51,120 bases of DNA from Collinsella sp. (lineage in GTDB: Bacteria > Actinomycetota > Coriobacteriia > Coriobacteriales > Coriobacteriaceae), in NCBI GenBank assembly GCA_019419585.1, contig DXZQ01000006.1:1-51120 (forward strand), given 5' to 3'. This document shows, in pieces, positions 24,502-32,917 of the stretch. The position numbers and the translations under genes are program-made. How positions within the stretch are numbered: position 1 is the first letter of the stretch; the number at the start of each line of letters is the position of its first letter. The notes under the pieces are model-generated. The model did no database searches, was not told the origin of the DNA, and worked only from the letters and a program-made list of their open reading frames with translations.

Positions 24502-24507
24502 CCCGCT

Positions 24508-24608
24508 CGGCTTTACGAGCCACCCCATCTTGGCGTTCATTCGTCGCTCGCGTACCCAAGTACGCTTCGCTCCTCTTTCGCGCCAACCTGGGGCCCCTCG
24601 TAAAGCCG
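24508..24608 (+). repeat. Modular structured repeat, copy 1
   Basis: Begins six bases after the TrpP stop. Outer arms CGGCTTTACGAG (24508-24519) and CTCGTAAAGCCG (24597-24608) are perfectly complementary. Then come CCCCA/TGGGG and TTGGCG (24530-24535)/CGCCAA (24581-24586). The core has TTCATTCGTCG, then GCGTAC-CCAA-GTACGC (about 24550-24565), then CTCCTCTTTC. The same core occurs at 39336 and, inverted, at 49020. Confidence 0.85.
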
Positions 24609-24627
24609 TCTCCGTGCTTCACCACCA

Positions 24628-24666
24628 AAGACCGTCCCAAACAACGAGCTTTTTTGGGACGGTCTT
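24628..24666. repeat. Perfect 13-bp inverted repeat before the ATPase gene
   Basis: AAGACCGTCCCAA (24628-24640) pairs perfectly with TTGGGACGGTCTT (24654-24666). A related AAGACTGTCCCC follows at about 24683. The T run lies in the loop, not after the stem, so it is not a normal terminator for the plus strand. It resembles REP-type GGGAC palindromes. Confidence 0.65.
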
Positions 24667-24714
24667 AAACAACTGGTCATTTAAGACTGTCCCCAATGAC
24701 TATGAAAGGTATCC

Positions 24715-26466
24715 ATGGAAACGATCATCAACGTCGACGATGTCTCGTTCTCCTATGGCACGCAGACCGAGCAGGCGCTCAGCCACATCTCGCTCAGTGT
24801 GAACAAGGGAGATTTCATCGGCATCATCGGGCCCTCGGGCGCCGGCAAGTCCACGCTTGCCGCCTGTCTGTCGGGTGCCGTGCCCCACCACTACACCGGC
24901 ACATTCTTTGGGTCCGTCATGGTTGACGGCCACGACACCTGCGAGGTCTCGCTGACCGACGTATCGCAAATCGTCGGCAGTGTGCTGCAGGATATCGACA
25001 CGCAGATGGTCGCCTCGGTCGTCGAGGACGAGATGCTCTTTGGCCTCGAGAACTTTGGCGTTCCCCACAACCAGATCGAGCAGCGCGTGAGCGAAACGCT
25101 CGAGACCGTCGGCATCAGCGACCTGCGCGACCGCGAGATCGCCACGCTCTCGGGCGGACAGAAGCAAAAGGTAGCCATCGCCGCCATCCTCGCTATGCAT
25201 CCACGCGTCTTGGTTCTCGACGAGCCCACCGCGGCACTCGACCCCGCCAGCTCCACGTTGGTCTTCGAGACGCTGCGTGAGGCAAACCGCACACTTGGAA
25301 TCACCATCGTCGTCGTTGAGCAAAAGGTCGCCCTGCTCTCGGAGTACTGCAACCGCGTGCTCGTGCTCAACCATGGCGAAATCGCGCTGCAGGGCGAACC
25401 ACACGAGGTCTTCGCGCATACCGACGAGCTCCGTGCCATCGGCGTCGACTGCCCTCGCGTCACGCGTATCTTCAATAGCCTCGAGGCCGATGGTCTGGTA
25501 AGCGGTACCCCTTGCTTGGATGTCGATGAGGCCGAGCGCCTGATTTCGGGCATTGTCGACCCCTCACACGCAAGCAGCGACATTCAGGCACCCGCCGGCT
25601 CACCGCACGCACCGTCGTTGCGCCCTCATGCCAAGGACGCCGAACCCGTACTCACCTTCGACCATGTTGAGTTTGCCTATCCCAATGGCGGCGCCGCCGT
25701 CCACGACCTCAACCTGACCCTCTATCCCGGCGAGCTCGTGGGCATCGTCGGCCAAAACGGTGCCGGCAAGACCACGCTCACCAAGCTGCTCACAGGCCTG
25801 CTTAAGCCCGCCTCGGGCAGCGTGCGCGTCACGGGACTGGATACCGCAGCCGTTCCCACGAGCCGCATCGCCCGCGAAGTCGCAACCCTCTTCCAAAACC
25901 CCGACCGCCAGATCTGCAAGGATACCGTACTCGACGAGGTCGCTTTTGGCCTGGAGCTTGCCGGCATCGACCGTGCCGAGGCCCTGCGTCGTGCCCAGCT
26001 CGTCATCGACCGCTTTGGCCTGCCTGCCGATGAGGCACCTTTCTCGCTTTCGCGCGGCCAGCGACAAATGGTGGCGCTTGCCTCCGTCGTAGTGGTTGAG
26101 CCCAAGATCGTCGTGCTCGACGAGCCCACGAGCGGCCTTGATTACCGCGAGTGCATGACCGTCATGGAAACGGTGCGGACCATGGCCGAGCGCGGTTGCG
26201 CCGTTATCATGGTCTGCCACGATATGGAAGTCGTCTCGGATTTTGCCGAGCGCATTGTGGTAATGGCCGACGGTCGCATCCTCGACCGCGGCCGCACACA
26301 CGAGCTATTCTCGAACATCGATCTCATGCGGCGTGCCTACGTGGAGCCTCCCCAGGTTATTGAACTCTCGCGCCGTCTGGCATCTTCCGTCTCGCCCGCT
26401 TTTGCGCAGGTGAGCGAGGTCACCGATGTCGTTCGCATTACCAAGGAGATGGTCCACCGTGGTTAA
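24715..26466 (+). CDS. ECF transporter ATPase, two ABC domains in one chain (EcfA-A')
   Basis: The 583-residue protein contains two complete ABC ATPase domains. Domain 1 (about 1-275) has GPSGAGKST, ATLSGGQKQK and VLVLDEPTAALD; domain 2 (about 303-583) has GQNGAGKTT (near 346), SLSRGQRQM and IVVLDEPTSGLD. ECF importers usually have two separate EcfA proteins; here they are fused. The linker around residues 275-305 is Pro/Ala/Ser-rich. The protein energises import by the S and T components. GAAAGG lies before the ATG at 24715. The T-component gene overlaps its end by eight bases. Confidence 0.92.
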   Translation: METIINVDDVSFSYGTQTEQALSHISLSVNKGDFIGIIGPSGAGKSTLAACLSGAVPHHYTGTFFGSVMVDGHDTCEVSLTDVSQIVGSVLQDIDTQMVASVVEDEMLFGLENFGVPHNQIEQRVSETLETVGISDLRDREIATLSGGQKQKVAIAAILAMHPRVLVLDEPTAALDPASSTLVFETLREANRTLGITIVVVEQKVALLSEYCNRVLVLNHGEIALQGEPHEVFAHTDELRAIGVDCPRVTRIFNSLEADGLVSGTPCLDVDEAERLISGIVDPSHASSDIQAPAGSPHAPSLRPHAKDAEPVLTFDHVEFAYPNGGAAVHDLNLTLYPGELVGIVGQNGAGKTTLTKLLTGLLKPASGSVRVTGLDTAAVPTSRIAREVATLFQNPDRQICKDTVLDEVAFGLELAGIDRAEALRRAQLVIDRFGLPADEAPFSLSRGQRQMVALASVVVVEPKIVVLDEPTSGLDYRECMTVMETVRTMAERGCAVIMVCHDMEVVSDFAERIVVMADGRILDRGRTHELFSNIDLMRRAYVEPPQVIELSRRLASSVSPAFAQVSEVTDVVRITKEMVHRG

Positions 26467-27205
26467 CGTCATCGACTACATGCCGGGCGATACGCTACTG
26501 CATCGCCTGAGCCCCGTCGTCAAACTGGGCCTCGCCGCCGCCATCATCGTCGGCATCTTCTTGTCCGACACCTACGTGGCGCTGCTGGGCTTTTTGGCAC
26601 TCACCCTTGCGCTGGGTGCCTATGCCGGCGTCGTCGACCGTCTGTTCTCGCTGCTCAAGTTGCTGATTCCGCTCGCGCTTATCATGCTGGTGCTCCAGCT
26701 GGCCTTTATGCGCGATGTCAATGTGGTATGGGGCTTTATCACCGACACGGGCCTCATCACAGGATCGAAGGCCTGCCTGCGCCTGCTGGGTGTGGCGTTA
26801 CCGCTCATCCTCATGCTCATGGTGACCAAGCTCAACGACCTTGCCAACGCCTGCGTCGAGGTGCTGCACGTACCGTATCGCTATGCCTTCACCTTTACCA
26901 CGGCGCTGCGCTTTGTGCCGGTGTTTGGTCAGGAGATGAACGCCATCATGGAAGCGCAGACCGCACGCGGCGTCGAGTACGACACCAAGAACCCCATCAA
27001 GAAGCTTAAGCTCATGCTGCCACTGTGCGTGCCACTGCTCATCTCGAGCGTGGGCAAGACCGATGCCACAGCCTTGGCGGCAGAACAGCGCGGCTTCTAT
27101 CTGCGTACGCGCGCCAGCTCGTACAAGCGCTACCCCATCAAGGGCCTGGACATCGCCGTACTCATCGTCAGCATCGCCCTCATCGCCATCGGCTTCCTGT
27201 TCTAG
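26459..27205 (+). CDS. ECF transporter transmembrane (T) component
   Basis: A 248-residue membrane protein with about five hydrophobic segments. Two short Arg-Gly motifs in the coupling helices (EAQTARGVEYD and LAAEQRGFYL) are typical of EcfT, where they contact the ATPases. I chose the GTG at 26459: it overlaps the ATPase stop (GTGGTTAA) and AAGGAG lies ten bases upstream. An ATG at residue 8 of this frame (MPGDTLLHRL) is the alternative. With the S component and ATPase it forms a complete importer. Confidence 0.9.
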   Translation: MVNVIDYMPGDTLLHRLSPVVKLGLAAAIIVGIFLSDTYVALLGFLALTLALGAYAGVVDRLFSLLKLLIPLALIMLVLQLAFMRDVNVVWGFITDTGLITGSKACLRLLGVALPLILMLMVTKLNDLANACVEVLHVPYRYAFTFTTALRFVPVFGQEMNAIMEAQTARGVEYDTKNPIKKLKLMLPLCVPLLISSVGKTDATALAAEQRGFYLRTRASSYKRYPIKGLDIAVLIVSIALIAIGFLF

Positions 27206-27234
27206 TTCACCACCGACAGCAACCGCCCAACGCA

Positions 27235-27271
27235 AAAGGCCTCGGCTCGCACCAAACGAGCCGAGGCCTTT
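27235..27271 (+). terminator. Terminator of the ECF operon
   Basis: AAAGGCCTCGGCTCG (27235-27249) pairs with CGAGCCGAGGCCTTT (27257-27271); ATTGTTTC follows. Confidence 0.85.
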
Positions 27272-27330
27272 ATTGTTTCACCAGATAAAACCTACCAAAA
27301 TTAACCTGTCCCTTTTTGACGGGTCGGAAG

Positions 27331-28077
27331 CTAGAGGCGGTAGGGGACGCCGCTGCGGATGATGGATTCGCGCACTAGGACATCCATAGCATCGAGGGTG
27401 ATCTCGGGCATCTCTCGATACTTCTGCAGCACCGATAGCTCGGTGCAGGCCAGAATGACACGGTCGCAGCCGCTACGGGCGAACTCCCACATCACGCGGT
27501 CGAACTTATCCATATCGGGCTCACGTCCGGCTTTCACATCATCGTAGATAAGCGACATCACATCGTTCTGACGTTTCTCGCTGGGATAGACGACCTCAAC
27601 ACCCGCAGCCTCGCATTCGCGGCCGTAGACGCCCGCGCCCACGGTTCCGTCGGTGCCCATGATGCCAATCTTGCGCACCGGCTCGGCCGGCATGCTCAGG
27701 TTGGGGTCGAACTCGCACTCCCCCATCACCGCACCCGCAAGGGCATAGCGCACCGACTCACGCGGCATGTGGATAATCGGCACCTTCGTAAACGACTGGA
27801 TCTGGTCGTAGAAGTAGTGTGACGTGTTGCAGGGAATGGCAATGTGCGCACAGCCCAGCGACTCGAGTGCCTGGGCACACTCTTTCATGGTCGCCAGCAG
27901 CTTGGCGTGCTCGCCGGTCTTAATGGCCAGCGTGCGGTCGGGCATGGTCGACTTGGAGAGCACCACCATGTCGATATGTTCCTGATCGCAGGCAGCAGCC
28001 GTATGGCGCACCACCTGGTCGTAGTAATACGACGTGGCCTCGGCGCCCATGCCGCCGATAACTCCCAGCTTTTCCAT
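27331..28077 (-). CDS. Aspartate/glutamate racemase family protein, probable aspartate racemase
   Basis: A 248-residue cofactor-independent racemase with two catalytic cysteines: IPCNTSH (Cys83) and ILACTEL (Cys211). LGVIGGMGAEAT at the start is typical of aspartate rather than glutamate racemases. It converts L-Asp to D-Asp. AAGGAGG lies five bases before the ATG at 28077; longer in-frame starts lack a site. It lies 84 bases downstream of the D-aspartate ligase gene on the same strand, the same partnership known from Enterococcus faecium (racemase plus Asl ligase), which strongly supports D-Asp production for the cell wall. Confidence 0.87.
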   Translation of the reverse strand: MEKLGVIGGMGAEATSYYYDQVVRHTAAACDQEHIDMVVLSKSTMPDRTLAIKTGEHAKLLATMKECAQALESLGCAHIAIPCNTSHYFYDQIQSFTKVPIIHMPRESVRYALAGAVMGECEFDPNLSMPAEPVRKIGIMGTDGTVGAGVYGRECEAAGVEVVYPSEKRQNDVMSLIYDDVKAGREPDMDKFDRVMWEFARSGCDRVILACTELSVLQKYREMPEITLDAMDVLVRESIIRSGVPYRL

Positions 28078-28161
28078 CGCCGCCTCCTTGGTGACGTTTG
28101 CGCAATTGCGCGTATCATACCCGCGCCCGCCCGATGTAAACCGGACGGGCGCCGCACTCAT

Positions 28162-29418
28162 CTACTTGTAATACGTCTTGAACAGCTTAAAGTGGCGCAG
28201 CTTGGTGTGCCACATGCGCAGCCAGCGGTTAAAGACAAAGTCGCCCTTCATAAACGAAGGGTCGGCGCCCTTGCCTTCCTTGTCCAGGCGATGCACCTTA
28301 GCGCGCAGCTCGGGATCCTTGACGTACTTGTCGACGACGCCCATGGGAACGACCATCCACAGCGCCTCGTCCTGCGCCGTCACAAACTCCGGCTCAAACG
28401 GGCGGTTGAACACATACTCGTCCACCACATACTTGGCAACGTTAAAGCCGCTGTTAGTGACGTAGTAGTTGCTGCGACCTTGGCGCGTGTTGAAATCGAA
28501 GAACTTAAACGAGCCGTCGCGCTCGTCATACTTAACGTCAAAGTTGGAATAGCCCACAAAGTGAAGGTCCTCGAGCAACTTGCGCACGCCGCCCATGAGC
28601 TCGTCATTGGGCTCGGTGATGATACAGGCGTGGTTGCCGACACCGTGAGGCTGATGCTCCTCGAGCAGCACGTGACCCAGGCACATCATGCGCACCTTGC
28701 CGTTGCGGTCGGAATAACTGGTGAGCACGCGCATGTACTCGTCATTGCCGGGCACGCGATCCTGCAAGATCAGGTCGTCGGTGTAGCCGCTGGCATACGA
28801 GTCGCGAATGACCTGTTCCAGCTCGGCACGGTCGGCAATCTCATAGGCCTTTTTCTGGCCCTCGAACTCGTGCTGCCACCACATGATGCCGTCAGAAGGC
28901 TTCAGAATCATCGGGTAGGGAAAATCGATCTGGTCGAGCACTTCGGCAGGCGCCTCGCCTTGGGCGTTCAGCATCGCCATGGTGAAGGTAAAGGTATGCG
29001 GATAGGGCACGCCATGCTTCTCGCACAGCTCGTAGAAGATCTCCTTCTTCTGACACTGCTCAAGCATGCTATAGGGAGCGTAAGGCGCGACGATGTTATC
29101 CGCCAGCTCATGGGCATCCTTGGCCTGAGCCACGAGGGCAACATAGTTATCGCCACAGCCCACAAGGACAATCGTCTTATCGGCATGCGCTTGGGCAATG
29201 CCGTTGACGGTCCTGAGCATCACGGGCATGGTATCGATGTCCACGTTGGGCGTGTAGTCGATAATCTGGCTGCGGTACGCGGGACCCGTCTGATACTTGC
29301 CAAAGACCAGGCTCTTGACCCGATACTCCTCGTAGAAGGCGCGCGCCACCGAATACGCGTTGATGTCGCCGCCGAGCAGCACGGGAATAAACTCGCGCTC
29401 TGTAAACTGCAATGCCAT
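28162..29418 (-). CDS. D-aspartate ligase (ATP-grasp)
   Basis: A 418-residue ATP-grasp enzyme very similar in length and layout to D-aspartate ligase (Asl) of Enterococcus faecium, about 420 residues. Recognisable parts are FIPVLLGGDINAYSVARAFYEEY at the start, MILKPSDGIMWW (ATP-binding Lys), DLILQDRVPGNDEYMRVL and FKFFDFNTRQGRSNYY. The reaction couples D-Asp through its beta-carboxylate to the third residue of the peptidoglycan precursor, forming the cross-bridge. AGGAAG lies upstream of the ATG. The racemase that would supply D-Asp follows. Other ATP-grasp ligases are possible but less likely given the pair. Confidence 0.85.
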   Translation of the reverse strand: MALQFTEREFIPVLLGGDINAYSVARAFYEEYRVKSLVFGKYQTGPAYRSQIIDYTPNVDIDTMPVMLRTVNGIAQAHADKTIVLVGCGDNYVALVAQAKDAHELADNIVAPYAPYSMLEQCQKKEIFYELCEKHGVPYPHTFTFTMAMLNAQGEAPAEVLDQIDFPYPMILKPSDGIMWWQHEFEGQKKAYEIADRAELEQVIRDSYASGYTDDLILQDRVPGNDEYMRVLTSYSDRNGKVRMMCLGHVLLEEHQPHGVGNHACIITEPNDELMGGVRKLLEDLHFVGYSNFDVKYDERDGSFKFFDFNTRQGRSNYYVTNSGFNVAKYVVDEYVFNRPFEPEFVTAQDEALWMVVPMGVVDKYVKDPELRAKVHRLDKEGKGADPSFMKGDFVFNRWLRMWHTKLRHFKLFKTYYK

Positions 29419-29813
29419 GGAAACTTCCTATCATGAACTGCCCACACGACGGGCGGTCTTTGTGCAACTGATTTATTCTAGCGTGCCGAGCCGCCGGCAC
29501 CCAAAGCTCCACCGTATCTATGGCAATCAACGTAATCGTCCAGCACGAAGGCCGCACTCACCGCGATGGGGCCTTGTAGCTGCAAACCCACTGTTGAGAT
29601 AGCTTTCACGACCGAAAGCCCGTCCGCAAACAGGCCCCCGTAACGTTAAAGTTGAACTCTATGGTTTCTCAACAATTCATCATAACTGCAGGTCAAAGCC
29701 AAAGCCTCAAGTTCAACTTGACCCTTTGGAACCTTTAAGGTTCAAGTTGAGGTCGAAAGCAGTAGTAGAATACCGTTCGAACCATAACCTACGATTGATT
29801 GCAGAGGGACTGG
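29419..29813. other. AT-richer divergent intergenic region with operator-like repeats
   Basis: A 395-base gap between the D-Asp ligase (-) and the lysozyme-like gene (+). No gene is visible. The right half has repeated AGTTGA/TCAACT motifs. TAGAAT at 29766-29771 is a possible -10 for the plus gene. Confidence 0.5.
29649..29750. promoter_or_regulatory. Three operator-like CAAGTT/AACTTG sites
   Basis: A perfect 15-base palindrome TCAAGTT-C-AACTTGA lies at 29707-29721. Related half-sites are AAGTTGAACT at 29649-29658 and TTCAAGTTGA at 29741-29750. The last lies 16-25 bases upstream of a possible -10 (TAGAAT), the right place for a repressor or activator. The binding protein is unknown. Confidence 0.4.
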
Positions 29814-30947
29814 ATGCAGCATTCGAATCATCGCACCGCAGCGCTCATTGCGTCGAAGCCGGCTCGTATCATCACGAGCGCCGCGCTCGCCGTTGCGCTG
29901 ACGGCCACACCGATGCTCTCCCCCGTTGCGGCGTATGCCGCCTCGCAGGCAACGCAGGACCAGCTTTCCGCAGCCCAGCAGAAGATCGAAGCCGCCACGA
30001 GCGCCTACAACGACGCTCGCACCAAACTCGATGACCTGCAAAAGCAGATTGACTCCAATGAGGCAAGCATCGAGGAAATCGAGGCTAAGCTTCCCGAGCA
30101 GCAGGCCAAGGCAAGCTCTGCCATGCGCGATCTGTACAAGTATCAGAAGGGCACCAATCCCATCGTGAGCTTCCTGGTCAACGCGCAGAGCCTGGGTGAG
30201 TTCATCACGACCTGCAAATACACCAACCAGATCACGAGCTCGAGCGTCGACGAGATCGAAGAGCTCAATAACATGCAAACCGAACTCGAGCAGAACAAGG
30301 CCGAGCTCCAGCAGGCCAAGTCTCAGCTTGAGGCGGAGCAGAAAAACGCCGAGGATGCGCTGGCGCAGGCCCAGCAGCTCCGCAGCGAGGCACAGGCAAA
30401 AGCCGAGCAGGAAAATGCCGCCGAGCTTGCCAAGCTTGAGGCCGATAAGGCCGCTGCCGCCGAGAAGCTCTCGGGCGAGGGCGTAAGCGGCAGCAATTCC
30501 AGCAGCCAGGCCACCAACACCAACACCACCATCGACACCACGGTGAACAACGCCAATACCGGTAGCTCCGATTACGATTCGTTCATTAATGAGTGGACGG
30601 GCCGCATCGACAATTATCTCGCCGGCTCCCCCATGGCAGGCCAGGGCTACAACTTTGCCGTCGCCGCTTGGAATACCGGTGTCGACCCCCGTTGGTCCCC
30701 CGCCATCGCCTGCATCGAGAGCACCAAGGGTGCTTATTGCGCCAATTCTTACAACGCCTGGGGCTGGAGTGCCCGTGGCGGCGGTTGGCGCAGCTTTGGC
30801 AGCTGGAGCGAGGGCATCTCCGCTCACGTCGCCTATCTGGGCGCCAACTACGGCTCCACCCTTACCCCGGCAGCGGCCAAAAAGTACTGCCCGCCCACGT
30901 GGCAGGACTGGTATAACAAAGTTGCCGCTCAGATGAACCGCATCTAA
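29814..30947 (+). CDS. Secreted peptidoglycan hydrolase-like protein: coiled coil plus lysozyme-like domain
   Basis: The 377-residue protein has a signal peptide (about 1-42, cleavage after AYA), a long coiled coil (about 45-215, rich in Gln/Glu/Ala) like that of PcsB/CwlO-type hydrolases, a Ser/Asn/Thr linker, and a C-terminal lysozyme/transglycosylase-like domain. That domain includes RWSPAIACIESTKGAYC, with Glu302 as likely catalytic acid, and NAWGWSARGGGWRSFGSW. It would cut or remodel peptidoglycan outside the cell. The ATG at 29814 follows GAGGG with about six bases; an upstream TTG in frame is less likely. A strong terminator follows its stop. Confidence 0.82.
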   Translation: MQHSNHRTAALIASKPARIITSAALAVALTATPMLSPVAAYAASQATQDQLSAAQQKIEAATSAYNDARTKLDDLQKQIDSNEASIEEIEAKLPEQQAKASSAMRDLYKYQKGTNPIVSFLVNAQSLGEFITTCKYTNQITSSSVDEIEELNNMQTELEQNKAELQQAKSQLEAEQKNAEDALAQAQQLRSEAQAKAEQENAAELAKLEADKAAAAEKLSGEGVSGSNSSSQATNTNTTIDTTVNNANTGSSDYDSFINEWTGRIDNYLAGSPMAGQGYNFAVAAWNTGVDPRWSPAIACIESTKGAYCANSYNAWGWSARGGGWRSFGSWSEGISAHVAYLGANYGSTLTPAAAKKYCPPTWQDWYNKVAAQMNRI

Positions 30948-30957
30948 GTGCAACTGC

Positions 30958-30985
30958 AAAGGGCCCCAATGGGGCCCTTTTCTTT
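30958..30985. terminator. Terminator between convergent hydrolase and kinase genes
   Basis: AAAGGGCCCC and GGGGCCCTTT (30958-30980) form a perfect stem around AAT, followed by TCTTTT. It can serve the plus gene and, with its A run, the convergent kinase gene. Confidence 0.8.
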
Positions 30986-32364
30986 TAGGTAGCGGAGATA
31001 TCGACGACGCCGGTCGCATTGGCAACCGCGACTATGACGATCATGCATAGGAGCAGCACACCCAATGCCTTGAGCCAGAGTTTCGCGAGCTTCTTGCCGC
31101 GATAGCTGTCGAGCAGTGCGAATCGCCGACGAAGACGGCGCTTATCGAGCAGCGCAAAATGCATAAGCACCATAAGGCCATCGACAAAGAAATAATACTC
31201 GATTATGAGAAGCCACGTCGGGTAGCCTTGGTTTGCTCCCGTGGGGTGAAAGACGGCAAAGTGACTTCCGGCAAAGAACACAAGTAGCGAGAAGCAGACA
31301 AGCGTATTCCAAATGCGCCCCAGAGACTCCGGAACGCGAGAGAGCAGACCGCATGCAGCGGAGGCGGCAGGCCTAGGAAGCCCTGCGGGGTTCTGGAGCC
31401 CTTGGGGCGTCAACACCGTCTCCGAGGCCGGAGTACGGACAGGCGCAGGCGCAGGAGGCCGCACGGGGCGACTCAGATCGTATGCCGCGCGCGTAGCCCG
31501 TCCCAAAGCTTCCGCACTCGCAAAACGCTTAGCCGGGTCGAGCGCCATCGACATGCAGATGGCATCGGCAAGTGGAGTGGGAATGCCACGCGCCTCGCAT
31601 TGCTCGCGCATGTCGAGCCCTGGTTTAGGATCGATTCCCGTCAAGCAGAAGAACAACAGGGCGCCAAGTGCGTAGACGTCGCTGCGCACACTCGTCTGCC
31701 CAAACCCATACTGCTCGGGCGGCGCATAGGGTCGCGTGCCAAACTTGACGGTGTCGGCATCGGCGCCATCGCGCCATACGCGCGCGATCCCCAAGTCGAT
31801 AATCACCAGCGATGAAAACGTCAGGCCCTCATCGAGCGTACGGCTCGCACCTGTCACGATGATATTCGATGGCTTGAGGTCGCGATGGATCACCGGCGCC
31901 GACGTCTCCCCCGCCATTGCAAAACCGGCGTGGAGCTCGCCCACGGCGTCGCAAAGGGCAGGATACAATTCACGTGCATAATCGGGGGTGGCTCCCAGAC
32001 GGTCCACCAGCACCCCGAGCGTCTCTCCTTCGATATATTCCATAACCACGTTGAGCTCGTCGCCCACACGACGGCAATCGACGATTCTGGGCAGGTGCTC
32101 AAAACGCCCGCCCGCCCGCTGGGCGGCAAACAGACGCCCGTATGCCCCGCCGATTTGAGCCGAAGCATCGATGCGTTTACGGACAAAGGGGCCGAGCGAA
32201 CCACCGCCGGTTCCTTCAAAGTACACGAGCTCAGTTGTTTCAACGGACGAGCGCTTAAGTACACGCTCCACGCGATAGCTGTCGTCGCGATCGAGCGACG
32301 CCAGGTGCTCGGCAAGCGCTGCGGTCAGCTCGTCATCGGGATATGTTGGGGTCTGAGTATCCAT
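30985..32364 (-). CDS. Membrane-anchored Ser/Thr protein kinase
   Basis: A Hanks-type kinase domain (about residues 30-290) with VIHRDLKPSNIIV (catalytic loop), VIIDLGIARVW (DLG in place of DFG), TVKFGTRPYAPPEQYG (activation/P+1 loop) and SDVYALGALLFFCLTG. The glycine loop is unusual (EGTGGGSLG). After a Pro-rich linker come about three hydrophobic segments near the C-terminus, so the kinase is tethered with its catalytic domain in the cytoplasm. There are no PASTA domains. The start is uncertain: ATG 32364 (MDTQTP, 459 residues) has GGAGG too close, while alternatives at 32376 and a GTG at 32394 lack good sites. The HTH gene 98 bases upstream points the same way. Confidence 0.85.
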   Translation of the reverse strand: MDTQTPTYPDDELTAALAEHLASLDRDDSYRVERVLKRSSVETTELVYFEGTGGGSLGPFVRKRIDASAQIGGAYGRLFAAQRAGGRFEHLPRIVDCRRVGDELNVVMEYIEGETLGVLVDRLGATPDYARELYPALCDAVGELHAGFAMAGETSAPVIHRDLKPSNIIVTGASRTLDEGLTFSSLVIIDLGIARVWRDGADADTVKFGTRPYAPPEQYGFGQTSVRSDVYALGALLFFCLTGIDPKPGLDMREQCEARGIPTPLADAICMSMALDPAKRFASAEALGRATRAAYDLSRPVRPPAPAPVRTPASETVLTPQGLQNPAGLPRPAASAACGLLSRVPESLGRIWNTLVCFSLLVFFAGSHFAVFHPTGANQGYPTWLLIIEYYFFVDGLMVLMHFALLDKRRLRRRFALLDSYRGKKLAKLWLKALGVLLLCMIVIVAVANATGVVDISAT

Positions 32365-32462
32365 AGCCTCCATCATAGCGCAGGGCGCAGACACCCCATG
32401 GCATCCGCGCCCCGTTCGTTTGCATCGTTGTTCGGCAGCTCCGCCGGCTCAGATATCAGCCG

Positions 32463-32885
32463 CTAACTCACCGTCTCCTCGCCAAAGCGATACAGCTCCT
32501 CGTTGACCTTTTGGAGGCTGCACCCGCGATCGATGCAAAAGATGATAATCGCGTCACGGCGGTCCTTGCAGTTAAGGACGCTTACCCCGGCAGCCGTCAG
32601 CGCACGGTTGGTCTCTTTGAGCGTCAGCGCCATCGCAAAGGCAATCTGCAGCACCTTATTGCGACTCGGGTGACGCGCACCGGTAAAGATCTGATAGCCA
32701 AAGGTCTCATTGAGATCGGCCATACGAACCACGCGCGAACGCTCCAAGCCCTTTTCCTGCAGCAGCTGCTTCAGATAGTCCGAAAGCGACGGGGCGGCAA
32801 AGTCGTGCTCCCTGATATAGCCATCGATGTTCGGCGCATCGAGAAGCTCGTTGAGCAACTCCTCGGTCAGCTTTTTATCGGGCAT
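32463..32885 (-). CDS. Helix-turn-helix protein next to the kinase
   Basis: A 140-residue protein with a lambda-repressor-like HTH region (SDYLKQLLQEKGLERSRVVRMADLNETFGYQIFTG, about 35-70) followed by an ARHPSRNKVLQIAFAMALTLKETNRAL segment typical of Xre-type proteins, and a C-terminal helical part. GGAGGTGA precedes the ATG. Similar HTH proteins are often found beside Ser/Thr kinases in Gram-positives, so it may be a substrate or partner of the kinase; that is inference. Target DNA is unknown. Confidence 0.7.
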   Translation of the reverse strand: MPDKKLTEELLNELLDAPNIDGYIREHDFAAPSLSDYLKQLLQEKGLERSRVVRMADLNETFGYQIFTGARHPSRNKVLQIAFAMALTLKETNRALTAAGVSVLNCKDRRDAIIIFCIDRGCSLQKVNEELYRFGEETVS

Positions 32886-32917
32886 ACGACTTCACCTCCC
32901 CCAGTGCATGCAACATG

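Noticed and set aside
24628..24666. Rho-independent terminator after trpP
   Set aside because: The T run lies in the loop of the hairpin, not after it, so it does not fit a terminator on the plus strand.
27844..29436. 530-codon plus-strand frame opposite racemase and D-Asp ligase
   Set aside because: Spans two real genes and their gap; protein is His/Val/Leu-rich without motifs, typical of an antisense shadow.
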